Positions 8,364-17,165 of a stretch of DNA of 47,700 nucleotides are shown here, in pieces. This DNA is from Actinomycetota bacterium. GTDB lineage: Bacteria > Actinomycetota > Acidimicrobiia > Acidimicrobiales > Ilumatobacteraceae. Every line of letters starts with the position of its first letter. The first letter of the stretch is position 1. The notes beneath the pieces are model-generated. The model had not been told where the DNA came from. It made no database searches and was given only the letters and a program-made list of their open reading frames with translations. The position numbers and the translations under genes were made by a program. The stretch lies in assembly GCA_009711295.1 (NCBI GenBank), contig WLST01000007.1, forward strand, positions 1-47,700, written 5' to 3'.

Positions 8364-9122
8364 ATGCGTTCAATGAAAGACATGTCTGTGCTCATTACTG
8401 GCGGTGGTTCAGGTATTGGCGAAGAGGCCGCTCGCTACTATGCAGAAAATGGCGCAAAAGTAACCATTTGTGGCCGGCGCGAAGAGAAAATTCGTGCGGT
8501 TGCCGAAAGTATTGGTCCACTGTGTGCATGGGTTGTGGCCGACGTAACAAAAACAGCCGATCTCAAAAAAATTGTTACTCGCTGCGTTGAACATGGTGGC
8601 GGCATCGATGCACTCATTTCGAATGCAGGAAATATGTTGCGTCGCTCTATTGGTGATTGGACCGAAGAATCATTACTCGATATTTTCCACACCAACGTGG
8701 TCGCTGGCATGCTGCTCAGCCAAGAAGCACTCCCACACCTCGTTCAAAGAAAAGGCTGCATCATTTTCATTGGCTCTGTATACACACAGCGTGCCTTTCC
8801 TGGTGCAGCACCATATGCCGCAACTAAAGGTGCTCTCGAAGCGCTCGTCAAAGTGCTTGCATCTGAAGTTGGTCCACAAGGTGTTCGCGTTGGTGCAGTT
8901 CGCCCCGGGGCGGTACTCACAGAAATTAATGAACGCTCTGGCGACTTCACCCATGAAGAAGCTGCGGCACGTTTAGAGTCGATGGCAAATCAACACGTAC
9001 TTGGGCGCACGGGAACAGCACGAGAAATTGCTGAAGGCATTGCCTATCTCACATGCGCCGAGTGGGTTACCGGAGACGTACTAGCAATTGACGGGGGCCT
9101 TGGCCTTGGCGTCACCATTTAA
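8364..9122 (+). CDS. short-chain dehydrogenase/reductase, probably NADP-dependent
   Basis: A 252-residue classical SDR: TGGGSGIG at 12-19, SNAG at 86-89, Ser138, Tyr151 and Lys155 (YAATK). Two arginines after the second strand (CGRREE) suggest NADP(H), in contrast to the preceding SDR, whose Asp suggests NAD(H). Such a pair could catalyse consecutive or opposite redox steps. The start at 8364 follows TAGGACACC; Met4 or Met7 are also possible. It is separated from the first P450 by 16 bases. Family membership is certain, the substrate is not. Confidence 0.9.
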   Translation: MRSMKDMSVLITGGGSGIGEEAARYYAENGAKVTICGRREEKIRAVAESIGPLCAWVVADVTKTADLKKIVTRCVEHGGGIDALISNAGNMLRRSIGDWTEESLLDIFHTNVVAGMLLSQEALPHLVQRKGCIIFIGSVYTQRAFPGAAPYAATKGALEALVKVLASEVGPQGVRVGAVRPGAVLTEINERSGDFTHEEAAARLESMANQHVLGRTGTAREIAEGIAYLTCAEWVTGDVLAIDGGLGLGVTI

Positions 9123-9138
9123 TGCGAATTGAGGCACC

Positions 9139-10347
9139 ATGAGCGAAGCACCAACACTAACTGTCAACACATTTGACGATGCAAAGGAAATTTATCGTCA
9201 AAAGAGTTTGCGCCAAGCCCTATACGACGCAGGCGAAATAGTGATGTCTGGAGTTTTAGTCAACCTTCATGGCGACGAACACCGCGCTCGGCGTCGACTT
9301 GAGAACCGTTTGTTTCGTCGCGAAACTCTGGTGAGTTACGAACGCGACTTTTTCCCATCCATCATCGATGCCACTTTAAAACCATATGTTGCTCAGGGTT
9401 CTGCAGAACTTGTACATATGTCGCATCAACTCATGATGAACCTCGCTGCACATAACGCAGGTGTCGACCGCCCCACAGGAACGCCTGAAGAAACTGACCG
9501 CTTGTACAGCTACATGATGAAATTCATTGAAGGGGCCACACTCGCGCACACCACACGCGACCCAGAAGTGGTGAAGGGTGAAGTGACCGAGTCGATGTCA
9601 CTATTTGATGCAGAGTTCATTGCACCATCTGTAGAGCGGCGTCAAGCACTTATTGCTGCCGTTGCAGCAGGCAATGCCCCCGAAAGCTCACTACCCCTCG
9701 ACATTCTCACTGTGCTGTTGCGCAACGAAGATGCGCTTCACATTGAGCACCACACGTTGGTTCGCGAAATTGCTTTTTTCCTTCTGGCTGGTGCACACAC
9801 GTCGGCAACTGCTTTTGTGCGCACACTCGACAACCTATTTACGTGGCTCGAAAAGCACCCTGAAGACAGCGAGCTTGTGCACACCAACCGTGAATTTGTT
9901 CAACACGCTGTTTACGAAACCATTCGCCTCAACCCTTCAAGCCCTATTGCAATGCGCCGGGCGCTTGAGGATGTCACTTTACGCAGCGGTCTCGTCATCA
10001 AAGAAGGCTCCACCGTCGTCATTGATCTCATGGCAGTGAACCGCGATGTCGCTATGTACGGAGCCGATGCAGCAGAGTTCAATCCACACCGCCAACCTGC
10101 CGATTCCACCGTCAGTCGCTGGGGTCTTTCCTTTGGCTCGGGTATGCATGCCTGCATTGGCCAAGAACTTGCGGCTGGCCTGAATGAACGTTCACAAGAA
10201 ACAGCCGACTACGAATACGGACTATCTACTGTTGCCGTGCAATCGATGTTCGACCGTGGTGTACGACCCGACCCAGCCAACCCACCACAAATGGACACCG
10301 CAACGAGCCGCCCCTACTGGGGCTCCTACTCAGTTCTCCTCGGCTAA
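9139..10347 (+). CDS. cytochrome P450 with atypical I-helix (tandem copy 1)
   Basis: A 402-residue soluble P450. Heme ligand Cys339 in FGSGMHACIG, ExxR motif Glu260-Arg263 (ETIR). The I-helix reads AGAHT (217-221), with His220 where nearly all monooxygenases have Asp or Glu before the Thr. The C-helix segment (HGDEHRARRRLENRLF) starts near residue 44, about 40-50 residues earlier than in common bacterial P450s, so the usual N-terminal helix A/beta-1 region is short or absent, while the segment from that His to Cys339 is longer than usual. A tandem paralogue follows after 4 bases. Oxygen activation may differ from the standard acid-alcohol mechanism (inference). Electron donors may be one of the two [3Fe-4S] ferredoxins in the window. 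Substrate unknown. Confidence 0.9.
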   Translation: MSEAPTLTVNTFDDAKEIYRQKSLRQALYDAGEIVMSGVLVNLHGDEHRARRRLENRLFRRETLVSYERDFFPSIIDATLKPYVAQGSAELVHMSHQLMMNLAAHNAGVDRPTGTPEETDRLYSYMMKFIEGATLAHTTRDPEVVKGEVTESMSLFDAEFIAPSVERRQALIAAVAAGNAPESSLPLDILTVLLRNEDALHIEHHTLVREIAFFLLAGAHTSATAFVRTLDNLFTWLEKHPEDSELVHTNREFVQHAVYETIRLNPSSPIAMRRALEDVTLRSGLVIKEGSTVVIDLMAVNRDVAMYGADAAEFNPHRQPADSTVSRWGLSFGSGMHACIGQELAAGLNERSQETADYEYGLSTVAVQSMFDRGVRPDPANPPQMDTATSRPYWGSYSVLLG

Positions 10348-10351
10348 CTGC

Positions 10352-11551
10352 ATGCAACAGTCTGTCGTGCACCTCTCTACGTGGAATGAGGCTCGCGACG
10401 CTTTGCGTCATCGTGATTTGCGTCAAGGACTCTACGACGAAGGTAGCGCGCTCATGGATGGCGTCATTGTCAACCTTCACGGCAGCGATCATCTTGCTCG
10501 TCGGCGATTAGAAAACCGACTTTTCCGACGTGACACTTTCCTGGAGTGGGAACAACAACTGATTCCTCGGCTCATCAACGATGTTTTCAGCCAACTTGCA
10601 GACCCGACCGAAGGTGACATGGTGCAAATTGCACGTCGCACCATGATGCGCTTGTCGTCGCTCGTTGCCGGAATTGACATTGGTGCCGACCTTGCAAGCT
10701 TTGAGAAAATGAGCGGCCTCATGGCGAAACTTGCTGCAGCATCAACTGTTGTACATGCAACGGGAGACAAAAACGACATCATTAATGAAGGGAATGCGGC
10801 CTTAAATACTTTCCTTGCCGAATACTTTGCTGCGTCACGACATCGTCGGGAACATCTCATCGTGCAAGCAACCCAAGGTGAAATGGAGTGGAGTGATCTC
10901 CCTGCCGACGTACTAACGGTGTTATTAACAAACCAAGACAACCTCGACCTACCAGACAATATTATTGCACGCGAAATTGCTTACTTCCCGTGGGTTGGTT
11001 CTCATTCCACTTCTGCGGCCCTCGTGCATGCACTGCATCACTGTTTTACCTGGGAGTCAGAACACAACGGGACTTTGTCTGAGTTAGCTGCCAATGCTGC
11101 ACTTTTGCAACGCTTTGTTCACGAGTCGTTACGACTTCATCCTGCAAGCCCCGAAGCAACACGCATAGCAACAGCTGACGTTGATCTGCCCTGCGGTGTG
11201 CACATTCCAGCCGGCGCCACTGTTGTTATCAATATGGTAAGCGCCAACCGCGATCCTGAAGTTTTTGGCTCAACTGCCGATGCATTTGACCCGCATCGCA
11301 ATACCCCTCCACAAGCGCCACGTTGGGGTCTTACCTTTGGCACCGGGTTTCATGCATGTTTAGGTCAAGAACTTGCGGGAGGCCTCGGCGAAGACCAGCA
11401 ACAAGAAACACCTCTCTACGGCGCCATCGTTGTGATGTTGCAAGCGGTCATGCAACGCGGAGGAATACCTCACCTCACGCATCAACCAGAACTCGACGTT
11501 GCCACACGACGCCCCGTGTGGAAGCACTACCCAGTAAGTTTTGTTTCATGA
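10352..11551 (+). CDS. cytochrome P450 with atypical I-helix (tandem copy 2)
   Basis: A 399-residue paralogue of the preceding P450; both share NLHG..H.ARRRLENRLFRR near residues 41-60, DVLTVLL/DILTVLL and a similar C-terminal tail. Heme Cys336 in FGTGFHACLG; ExxR is ESLR (258-261). The I-helix reads VGSHS (215-219): the acid is His218 and the oxygen-handling Thr is Ser219, even further from consensus. The ORF track extends 56 codons into the previous gene; I choose ATG 10352, 4 bases after the previous stop, because it gives the same N-terminus as copy 1. No Shine-Dalgarno site is visible, so translation is likely coupled. The stop overlaps the next start (ATGA). Confidence 0.88.
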   Translation: MQQSVVHLSTWNEARDALRHRDLRQGLYDEGSALMDGVIVNLHGSDHLARRRLENRLFRRDTFLEWEQQLIPRLINDVFSQLADPTEGDMVQIARRTMMRLSSLVAGIDIGADLASFEKMSGLMAKLAAASTVVHATGDKNDIINEGNAALNTFLAEYFAASRHRREHLIVQATQGEMEWSDLPADVLTVLLTNQDNLDLPDNIIAREIAYFPWVGSHSTSAALVHALHHCFTWESEHNGTLSELAANAALLQRFVHESLRLHPASPEATRIATADVDLPCGVHIPAGATVVINMVSANRDPEVFGSTADAFDPHRNTPPQAPRWGLTFGTGFHACLGQELAGGLGEDQQQETPLYGAIVVMLQAVMQRGGIPHLTHQPELDVATRRPVWKHYPVSFVS

Positions 11552-12567
11552 CTCTTGCAGACGCACATCACGAAGTGGTCGACGTACATGCCCACATCCT
11601 TTTAGAAGGAGTGATGAACACCTGCGGACACGCTGGCCCTGAAATGGGAGTTCGCGATGACGGTACTCAGTTCTTTCGCGCAGCAGATTACGTTTTAGAA
11701 AATGTGAAGTTTGTCAACAGTGCTTTTTCCAATGCACAGATGCGTATTGAACAGATGGATGCATTGGGTCTCGATAAGCAACTCGTTTCTCCAAACCCCA
11801 TCACGTACTTTTATCATCAGCCCATTGCCGATGCTCTCCAGTTCCACCAACGCACGAACGATGAAATTGCGCTCACCGGCGATCGTCACCCACGCCTTCT
11901 TGGTGCAGCCACGTTGCCAATGCAGAGCCCCGAAGAGGCATGCAAAGAACTGAACCGTGCAGTGAGTGAACTTGGCCTCTTGTGCTCATACATCGGTACC
12001 GATATCAACGGAACTCCCCTGTCGCATCCTCAATTTGAAGAGCTTTGGGCCGAACATGAACGCCTAGGTGTTCCGGTTGTCTTGCACCCCGAGCCACGTA
12101 CGGGATACGGGGGTTCCGACCCTTTCTTCGACCCCTGGGATCTCGACATCATTTTTGGCTTTGCCATGGATGAGGGCTTGGCTGTGGCCCATTTCCTCTT
12201 CAGCGGCATTCTCGATCGCCACCCCGGTTTGCACGTCCATGTGGCCCATGGAGGCGGCTTTGCGGCCTTCCAAAAGGGTCGCCTCGAGCAAGCCCTCGAG
12301 CGTCGCCCGTGGGGCAAGGGGCTCCTCACACGTCCCTTTGCCGACCAATGGGCTCAGATCTCTTTCGACACCGCTGTACATCGCCAAGATGCCTTGGCCT
12401 TTCTCGTGGAAACTGAAGGCCCCGACAAGGTGCTGTTGGGCAGCAACTTCGCGGGCTGGGACCTTGAAGACAAGTACATGGAGAAAATTGAAGCGTTGCA
12501 ATTGTCGTCGAGTGATACAGCAAAAATTCTTGGTGGAAACGCCAAACGCATTTTCAATATTGACTAA
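11548..12567 (+). CDS. ACMSD-type amidohydrolase (amidohydrolase-2 family)
   Basis: A 339-residue protein of the family that includes aminocarboxymuconate-semialdehyde decarboxylase, gamma-resorcylate decarboxylase and related hydrolases/hydratases. Metal ligands: H14 and H16 (DVHAH), H180 (VVLHPEP) and H234 (VAHGGG). The family's last ligand, Asp in a G-S-D-Y/F-P motif, is Asn300 here (LLGSNFAGWD). The reaction is probably a non-oxidative decarboxylation or C-C/C-N hydrolysis late in the pathway; which one cannot be told. The ATG overlaps the stop of P450 copy 2 (ATGA), so it is translated with the P450 pair. The track's longer ORF is rejected because it would lie inside the P450 gene. The 3' end overlaps the convergent lipoprotein gene by 4 bases. 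Confidence 0.85.
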   Translation: MTLADAHHEVVDVHAHILLEGVMNTCGHAGPEMGVRDDGTQFFRAADYVLENVKFVNSAFSNAQMRIEQMDALGLDKQLVSPNPITYFYHQPIADALQFHQRTNDEIALTGDRHPRLLGAATLPMQSPEEACKELNRAVSELGLLCSYIGTDINGTPLSHPQFEELWAEHERLGVPVVLHPEPRTGYGGSDPFFDPWDLDIIFGFAMDEGLAVAHFLFSGILDRHPGLHVHVAHGGGFAAFQKGRLEQALERRPWGKGLLTRPFADQWAQISFDTAVHRQDALAFLVETEGPDKVLLGSNFAGWDLEDKYMEKIEALQLSSSDTAKILGGNAKRIFNID

Positions 12568-13274
12568 AACGCACGCACCGCACGCACCCACGATGCGTAA
12601 TATTTATCTAAGTGGTGGTCAAAAACGCCACAATATAAATGTAAATGCCAACCATATGATCCGGCATATTCAGACGAGGTCCAATATGCACCTCCAGTGA
12701 AACCACCTGTTGGCGTGTAATTGCCTCTGCATCCACCTATTTGAGTTTTTGTCCACCACCCTTGAGCGGCATAGACACTGTTCGGGTCGTTAGCAAATCT
12801 GAGACATAGCAATTCTGTTTCATCACGAGAAGGAAGGAACCAATCGTTATAGGTAGTTCCACTGACGGTTGTTGTGTAGGAACGTGCAAGATGTGCCGGA
12901 CTATTCGGCTTTTTACAACCATCCAGAATTTTGTCTGTATTGATTTCACCTGTTCCAATATCGGTGCTTGTGCCACCGATGAAGTCCCAACAGGTCCACG
13001 TTTGGGCAATACGAACCCCCTGAGATTGCACATCTTCTGGGGCCACTTCTAAATAACTACAGCGGCTCTTATTGAGCCCATCGTTGTCATCGCATATAAA
13101 CGGCGCTCGTGCCTTAAAAAATACAATTCCGCCACCAGGACCAATGTCGCCAACTTTATATATTTTGGGTGGCAGAGTTGTTGTGGTGCTTGCAGATGAT
13201 GCTCCGCCGCAGGAGGCAACCACAAGGAGCAACGCAACGAACCATGCTTTGCGCTTCAATAATGAAGGGGTCAT
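12564..13274 (-). CDS. lipoprotein with DUF1566/Lcl-like C-terminal domain
   Basis: A 236-residue predicted lipoprotein. A signal peptide (KRK, hydrophobic core) ends in VASC, so Cys22 would be lipidated and the protein anchored outside the membrane. A Ser/Thr linker follows, then VGDIGPGGGIVFF, and a Cys-rich domain with WFLPSRDE and AYWTSSEYAG motifs typical of DUF1566 (Lcl-like) domains, whose function is poorly known and may be adhesion or surface binding. I choose the Met giving a proper signal peptide; the track adds 25 residues inside the ferredoxin gene. The gene looks more A/T-rich (TTA, ATA, AAT codons) than its neighbours, which may mean recent acquisition. It begins 4 bases after the ferredoxin stop, at the end of the cox run. 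Confidence 0.75.
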   Translation of the reverse strand: MTPSLLKRKAWFVALLLVVASCGGASSASTTTTLPPKIYKVGDIGPGGGIVFFKARAPFICDDNDGLNKSRCSYLEVAPEDVQSQGVRIAQTWTCWDFIGGTSTDIGTGEINTDKILDGCKKPNSPAHLARSYTTTVSGTTYNDWFLPSRDETELLCLRFANDPNSVYAAQGWWTKTQIGGCRGNYTPTGGFTGGAYWTSSEYAGSYGWHLHLYCGVFDHHLDKYYASWVRAVRAF

Positions 13275-13278
13275 TGTG

Positions 13279-13500
13279 TTAGTGCAATTCAATGACATCG
13301 TTGTTGTCGTCGTACAAAACAATTGCTTCACCTGGGCAATCACGAGCAATACGTATAAGTCTTTGCTCGCTCATTGTTGTCACACCGTCGAGAAGTTCTA
13401 CAAGTTCATCGGCGTCGAAACGAAAAGCGCTTGGCTCGTCACCAACACAGCGCCCAGAGCTAATACAACGATCTTTGAGAACCTCCGCACGAATAGTCAT
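13279..13500 (-). CDS. [3Fe-4S] ferredoxin
   Basis: A 73-residue ferredoxin with Cys12, Cys18 (C-x5-C, RCISSGRC) and Cys55 (DCPGEAI). The three cysteines, with Ser/Gly in place of the second cysteine of a normal motif, indicate a [3Fe-4S] cluster as in P450-associated ferredoxins of Actinobacteria. It starts 2 bases after coxM and ends 4 bases before the lipoprotein, so it belongs to the cox transcription unit. It could accept electrons from the CoxM flavin or donate to the P450s 2-3 kb away; neither is shown. Confidence 0.88.
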   Translation of the reverse strand: MTIRAEVLKDRCISSGRCVGDEPSAFRFDADELVELLDGVTTMSEQRLIRIARDCPGEAIVLYDDNNDVIELH

Positions 13501-13502
13501 AA

Positions 13503-14324
13503 CTATTTTGAAGCGGTGGCAAATGCGCGTTGCGTGAGCACGCGTGCAAGATGCTGACGGTACTCCACAGTGGCATTGAGATCTTCTGGCGGGTTGGTGT
13601 TGTTGTTAATGACCGCAAGCACATCACTGATAGCTGCGCCCTTGGCAATTGCTTGAGATGCCGACTCGGCCAAATGTGGCTTGTTCGACATGTTGACCAA
13701 TGCAACACCAGGCTGTGAACCAAGTTGCAGAGCAACTCCAACAATTGCGTAGTCCATTGCCCTGCGAACAAACTTTTCATAAGCCCAACCTGCATTGGTG
13801 TGCTTTGGAAACTCAATTGCCGTGAGTATTTCACCTGGCTGAACAGCCGTTTCCAAAAAGTCAATGAAGAAATCTTGTGCCGCAATGCGCCGCTCGCCAT
13901 TTTGACCAACTACAACCATGGTGGCGCCTGTAGCCAGTGCAGCTGCAGGAAGATCTGCTGCTGGGTCGCCGTGAACCAACGAACCGCCAATGGTTCCGCG
14001 ATTACGCACTTGTGGGTCGCCCACTTCGCCAGCAACATGCGCAACAAGCGGAAGATGCTTCTTCACCAGCTCTGAAAGCTCTACATCGCGGTGACGCGTC
14101 AGGGCACCGATCACAATGTTGTTGCCATCTTCTTTGATATACGACAACTCTTTGATGTGCGTCACATCGATGAGTGTTGCTGGTGTCACCAAACGCAACT
14201 TCATGAGAGGAATGAGCGAATGCCCACCAGCAAGAAGTTTTGCTTCGTCGCCGTGTTCTGCAAGCAAACGAATTGCATCGGCCACAGATGTGGCTTCAAC
14301 GTAGTCAAATTGTGCAGGTATCAC
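13503..14324 (-). CDS. CoxM-like FAD subunit of a molybdenum hydroxylase
   Basis: A 273-residue FAD-binding subunit of the xanthine dehydrogenase/CO dehydrogenase family. The two flavin motifs are visible: AGGHSLIP at 32-39 and [18 protein letters not shown] at 107-124. It passes electrons from the CoxS iron-sulfur clusters to an external acceptor. The start is GTG at 14324, overlapping the coxS stop (GTGA), with GGAGG 6 bases upstream. It is the third gene of a coxL-coxS-coxM run; the classical CO dehydrogenase order is M-S-L. Confidence 0.93.
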   Translation of the reverse strand: MIPAQFDYVEATSVADAIRLLAEHGDEAKLLAGGHSLIPLMKLRLVTPATLIDVTHIKELSYIKEDGNNIVIGALTRHRDVELSELVKKHLPLVAHVAGEVGDPQVRNRGTIGGSLVHGDPAADLPAAALATGATMVVVGQNGERRIAAQDFFIDFLETAVQPGEILTAIEFPKHTNAGWAYEKFVRRAMDYAIVGVALQLGSQPGVALVNMSNKPHLAESASQAIAKGAAISDVLAVINNNTNPPEDLNATVEYRQHLARVLTQRAFATASK

Positions 14325-14812
14325 TTGGCACCTCCAGATGTAAAGTTTGGATGTTCTGCAGCCCAGCGAACCGCATTAACAATCATTTCGTAACCAGTGC
14401 AGCGACAAAGGTTGCCTTCAAGCGCATGGCGAATTTCTTCTTCCGTTGGGTTTGGGTTTTCTGCCAATAAAGCAGTTGACGCCATAATCATTCCTGGCGT
14501 GCAGTAGCCACATTGCAGGCCGTGCTCTTGACGGAACCCCTCTTGCATCGGGCTAAATGACCCATCGGCTTGTGCTGCACCTTCGATGGTGGTGATATTG
14601 CAGTCGTGAACTTGCGCGGCAAGAACGGTGCACGACTTCACTGCTTCTCCGTCGAGAAGAACTGTGCATGCTCCGCAGTTTGAAGTATCGCAGCCCACAT
14701 GTGTTCCGGTGAGACCTAGGTCTTCTCGCAGGTAGTGAACAAGAAGCGTACGAGCTTCTACTTCACGCGATGTTTCTTTACCGTTCACTGTGATTGAGGT
14801 ACGAATAGTCAT
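14321..14812 (-). CDS. CoxS-like [2Fe-2S] subunit of a molybdenum hydroxylase
   Basis: A 163-residue protein with two [2Fe-2S] clusters. Plant-type cluster: Cys41, 46, 49 and 61 ([11 protein letters not shown]...C). All-helical cluster: Cys101, 104, 136 and 138 (CGYC...CRC). It carries electrons from the molybdenum site in CoxL to the FAD in CoxM. I start at MTIRTSITV (ATG 14812), which overlaps the coxL stop by one base; the track's 9 extra residues lie inside coxL. It is tightly packed between coxL and coxM, so the three are made together. Confidence 0.93.
   Translation of the reverse strand: MTIRTSITVNGKETSREVEARTLLVHYLREDLGLTGTHVGCDTSNCGACTVLLDGEAVKSCTVLAAQVHDCNITTIEGAAQADGSFSPMQEGFRQEHGLQCGYCTPGMIMASTALLAENPNPTEEEIRHALEGNLCRCTGYEMIVNAVRWAAEHPNFTSGGAK
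14331..14335 (-). promoter_or_regulatory. ribosome binding site GGAGG deciding the coxM-like GTG start
   Basis: GGAGG lies exactly 6 bases before the GTG at 14324, inside the end of the coxS-like gene. Confidence 0.7.
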
Positions 14813-17124
14813 CACTTTGCCCCTTCTAAGATGTTCCAAACTTTGATTGGTGTCACTGGCATGTCAATGTGCTTCACGCCAAGGTGACTGAGCGCATCGA
14901 CAACCGCATTCACCACTGCTGGCGGCGCGCCGACTGAACCCGACTCTCCTACGCCCTTAGCCCCAAGAGTGTTGCTCGGGTTAGGTGTATTAATGCGACC
15001 CGTGATGTACCCGGGCAGATCTGATGCAGCAGGGACGAGATAGTCCATGAGTGTTGACGTTCGCGGAACACCACTGGGGTCGTACAACATGTGCTCGTAG
15101 AGCGCCTGGGCGATGCCTTGCGCTACGCCACCATGCACTTGGCCTTCTACCAAGAGTGGGTTGATGACTGTTCCGCAATCGTCAACCAGATACATGTTGA
15201 CAATATTGACTGCGCCAGTTTCACGATCAATTTCCACAACACAGCAATATGCGCCCGAGGGGAAACTGAAGTTAGGAACTTGCTGGAAAACTGTTGAGTC
15301 GAGTGCCCCAGGTTCCATACCGCCAGGAAGTTCCAATGGTTGGAAACTCTTCCATGCCACTTCACTCCACGGAACGCTTCGCGCTGGTGTTCCTTTGACA
15401 AAGAATTTTTCGTCTTCAATGACAATATCTTCGGCACTTGCTTCCAATAAATGGGCAGCAATACGTTTTGCATTTTCATACACACGTCCGCTTGCTGTTT
15501 TCACACCTTCGCCACCAACAGCAACGGCACGGGAACCCATAGTTCCGATACCTTGCGGAACAACAGCTGTATCGCCGTGCTTCACGCTGATGCGATCGAA
15601 ATCGATGCCGAGTTCATCGGCCGCAATTTGCGCGTAAGTAGTAACAGTGCCTTGACCGTGTGGCGATGCACCGGTGAAAATAATGGCGCTACCGTCGGGC
15701 TGAATACGCACTTGAGCCGATTCCCACGACGCAAGATGGCCGAAGGCTTCCAGTGAACCCGGAGGGCCAAACCCAGCAATTTCCAACCATGAAGCGAAAC
15801 CGATTCCCAGAAGTTTTGCTGCAGGATCTTGACGACGCTTTTCTTGTTCCTTTTTCAATTCCTCATAGTTCACGTGCTTCAACAATTCGTCGAGCGCTCC
15901 AGCAAAGTTACCGCTGTCGTACATGGCAAGTGGGCTATGTGTTGCATAGGGGAATGCATCAACGGGAATAAAGTTGCGTCGACGCACTTCCACTGGGTCA
16001 ACACCAGTTTCATCGGCAATAAGGTCGATGAGACGTTCGATGGTGTACGACGCTTCTGGCCGCCCTGCGCCGCGATACGCAGCAACTGGAGTGGTGTTGG
16101 TAACAACATTTCGCCATGAAATGGCAACAGCTGGGATGCGATAGCAGCCAGCTGCCATTGCGGTGGTGAGAACAGGAAGACCCATGCCAGTGCCGTTCGG
16201 GTAAGCACCTTGATCTTGGGTAACTGTGAGCTTCAAAGCCAAAATACGACCGTCGTTGTCGAAGGCAACACTTGCATCGTGCTCTTGAGCACGGCCGTGC
16301 AACATTGCTACCAAACACTCGCTACGTGTTTGTGTGTACTTCACTGGCTTGCCAATTTCTTTTGACAATAATGCCGTTAAGAAAAATTCAGGGACGAAGT
16401 TAATTTTTGCGCCGAAGCCGCCACCCACGTCGGGGGCAACAACGCGAGTGGAGTCTTGTGGAATACCAAAGTATTGGGCAATGGTGTTGCGCAAATGGTG
16501 AGGAGCTTGAAACGCTGCCCACAGCGTGAGGCCACTGCGTCCCCAATCGGCAAGGCACACATTGGGTTCAATAGGCGTTGGTGCACAACGGTTATTCACA
16601 ATGTGTAGTGATGCAGTGCGAGGTGCTGCTGCAAAAACTTCATCGAGGGGGTTTTCAAAATCTTGGAAATGCACGGTGTTGCCGCCAAGAACTTCATGGA
16701 GCACTACAGCACCTGGTGCCATCGCTGCACTCAAACTTGCTACCGCAGGCAGTGGTTCATAATCGACAACGATGAGTTCGGCAGCGTCGGCAGCAATATA
16801 GCGATCGGTCGCAACCACTACCGCAACACCTTCGCCAACAAAACGCACAACATCTTTAGCAAGCAATGGTTGGTCGAGACCTGGCAACCCACCGGGGCAG
16901 TTTGCGAGTTGAGCAATATTTGCTGAGGTCCATACGGCAAGCACGCCTGGCAAGGCCAAGGCTTCAGCAGTATCTATTGACCGAATTTTCGCATGCGCTT
17001 CGGTTGAGCGAACAAAGACCATCGACGTACAACCCGCTGGTTGTAGGTCGTCGACATATTGCCCATTTCCTGTGATGAGATTTGGGTCTTCTTTACGAAG
17101 GACACGTGCTCCAACTAACGACAT
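14812..17124 (-). CDS. CoxL-like molybdopterin subunit, form II (not CO-type)
   Basis: A 770-residue large subunit of the xanthine oxidase family that binds the molybdenum-cytosine/pterin cofactor. [10 protein letters not shown] at 231-240, the active-site loop AYRGAGR at 349-355, and the catalytic Glu727 in GVGESGSVG. True (form I) CO dehydrogenases carry A-Y-x-C-S-F-R in that loop with the copper-binding Cys; the RGAGR loop marks form II, whose substrates are mostly unknown and may be purines, aldehydes or N-heterocycles. So CO oxidation should not be assumed. ATG 17124 is preceded by AGGGGG. It leads the run coxL-coxS-coxM-ferredoxin-lipoprotein. A small CTGTT-GT-AACAG dyad lies 11 bases upstream of the start (17135-17146). 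Confidence 0.93.
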   Translation of the reverse strand: MSLVGARVLRKEDPNLITGNGQYVDDLQPAGCTSMVFVRSTEAHAKIRSIDTAEALALPGVLAVWTSANIAQLANCPGGLPGLDQPLLAKDVVRFVGEGVAVVVATDRYIAADAAELIVVDYEPLPAVASLSAAMAPGAVVLHEVLGGNTVHFQDFENPLDEVFAAAPRTASLHIVNNRCAPTPIEPNVCLADWGRSGLTLWAAFQAPHHLRNTIAQYFGIPQDSTRVVAPDVGGGFGAKINFVPEFFLTALLSKEIGKPVKYTQTRSECLVAMLHGRAQEHDASVAFDNDGRILALKLTVTQDQGAYPNGTGMGLPVLTTAMAAGCYRIPAVAISWRNVVTNTTPVAAYRGAGRPEASYTIERLIDLIADETGVDPVEVRRRNFIPVDAFPYATHSPLAMYDSGNFAGALDELLKHVNYEELKKEQEKRRQDPAAKLLGIGFASWLEIAGFGPPGSLEAFGHLASWESAQVRIQPDGSAIIFTGASPHGQGTVTTYAQIAADELGIDFDRISVKHGDTAVVPQGIGTMGSRAVAVGGEGVKTASGRVYENAKRIAAHLLEASAEDIVIEDEKFFVKGTPARSVPWSEVAWKSFQPLELPGGMEPGALDSTVFQQVPNFSFPSGAYCCVVEIDRETGAVNIVNMYLVDDCGTVINPLLVEGQVHGGVAQGIAQALYEHMLYDPSGVPRTSTLMDYLVPAASDLPGYITGRINTPNPSNTLGAKGVGESGSVGAPPAVVNAVVDALSHLGVKHIDMPVTPIKVWNILEGAK

Positions 17125-17165
17125 TCAATTCCCCCTGTTGTAACAGACGTGTGAATGGTAGTTGC

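Noticed and set aside
12068-12700. 210-residue plus-strand ORF
   Set aside because: Out-of-frame shadow of the ACMSD-like gene, low-complexity and without family motifs.
14812-17124. annotation as aerobic CO dehydrogenase
   Set aside because: The active-site loop is AYRGAGR, without the copper-binding Cys of form I enzymes.
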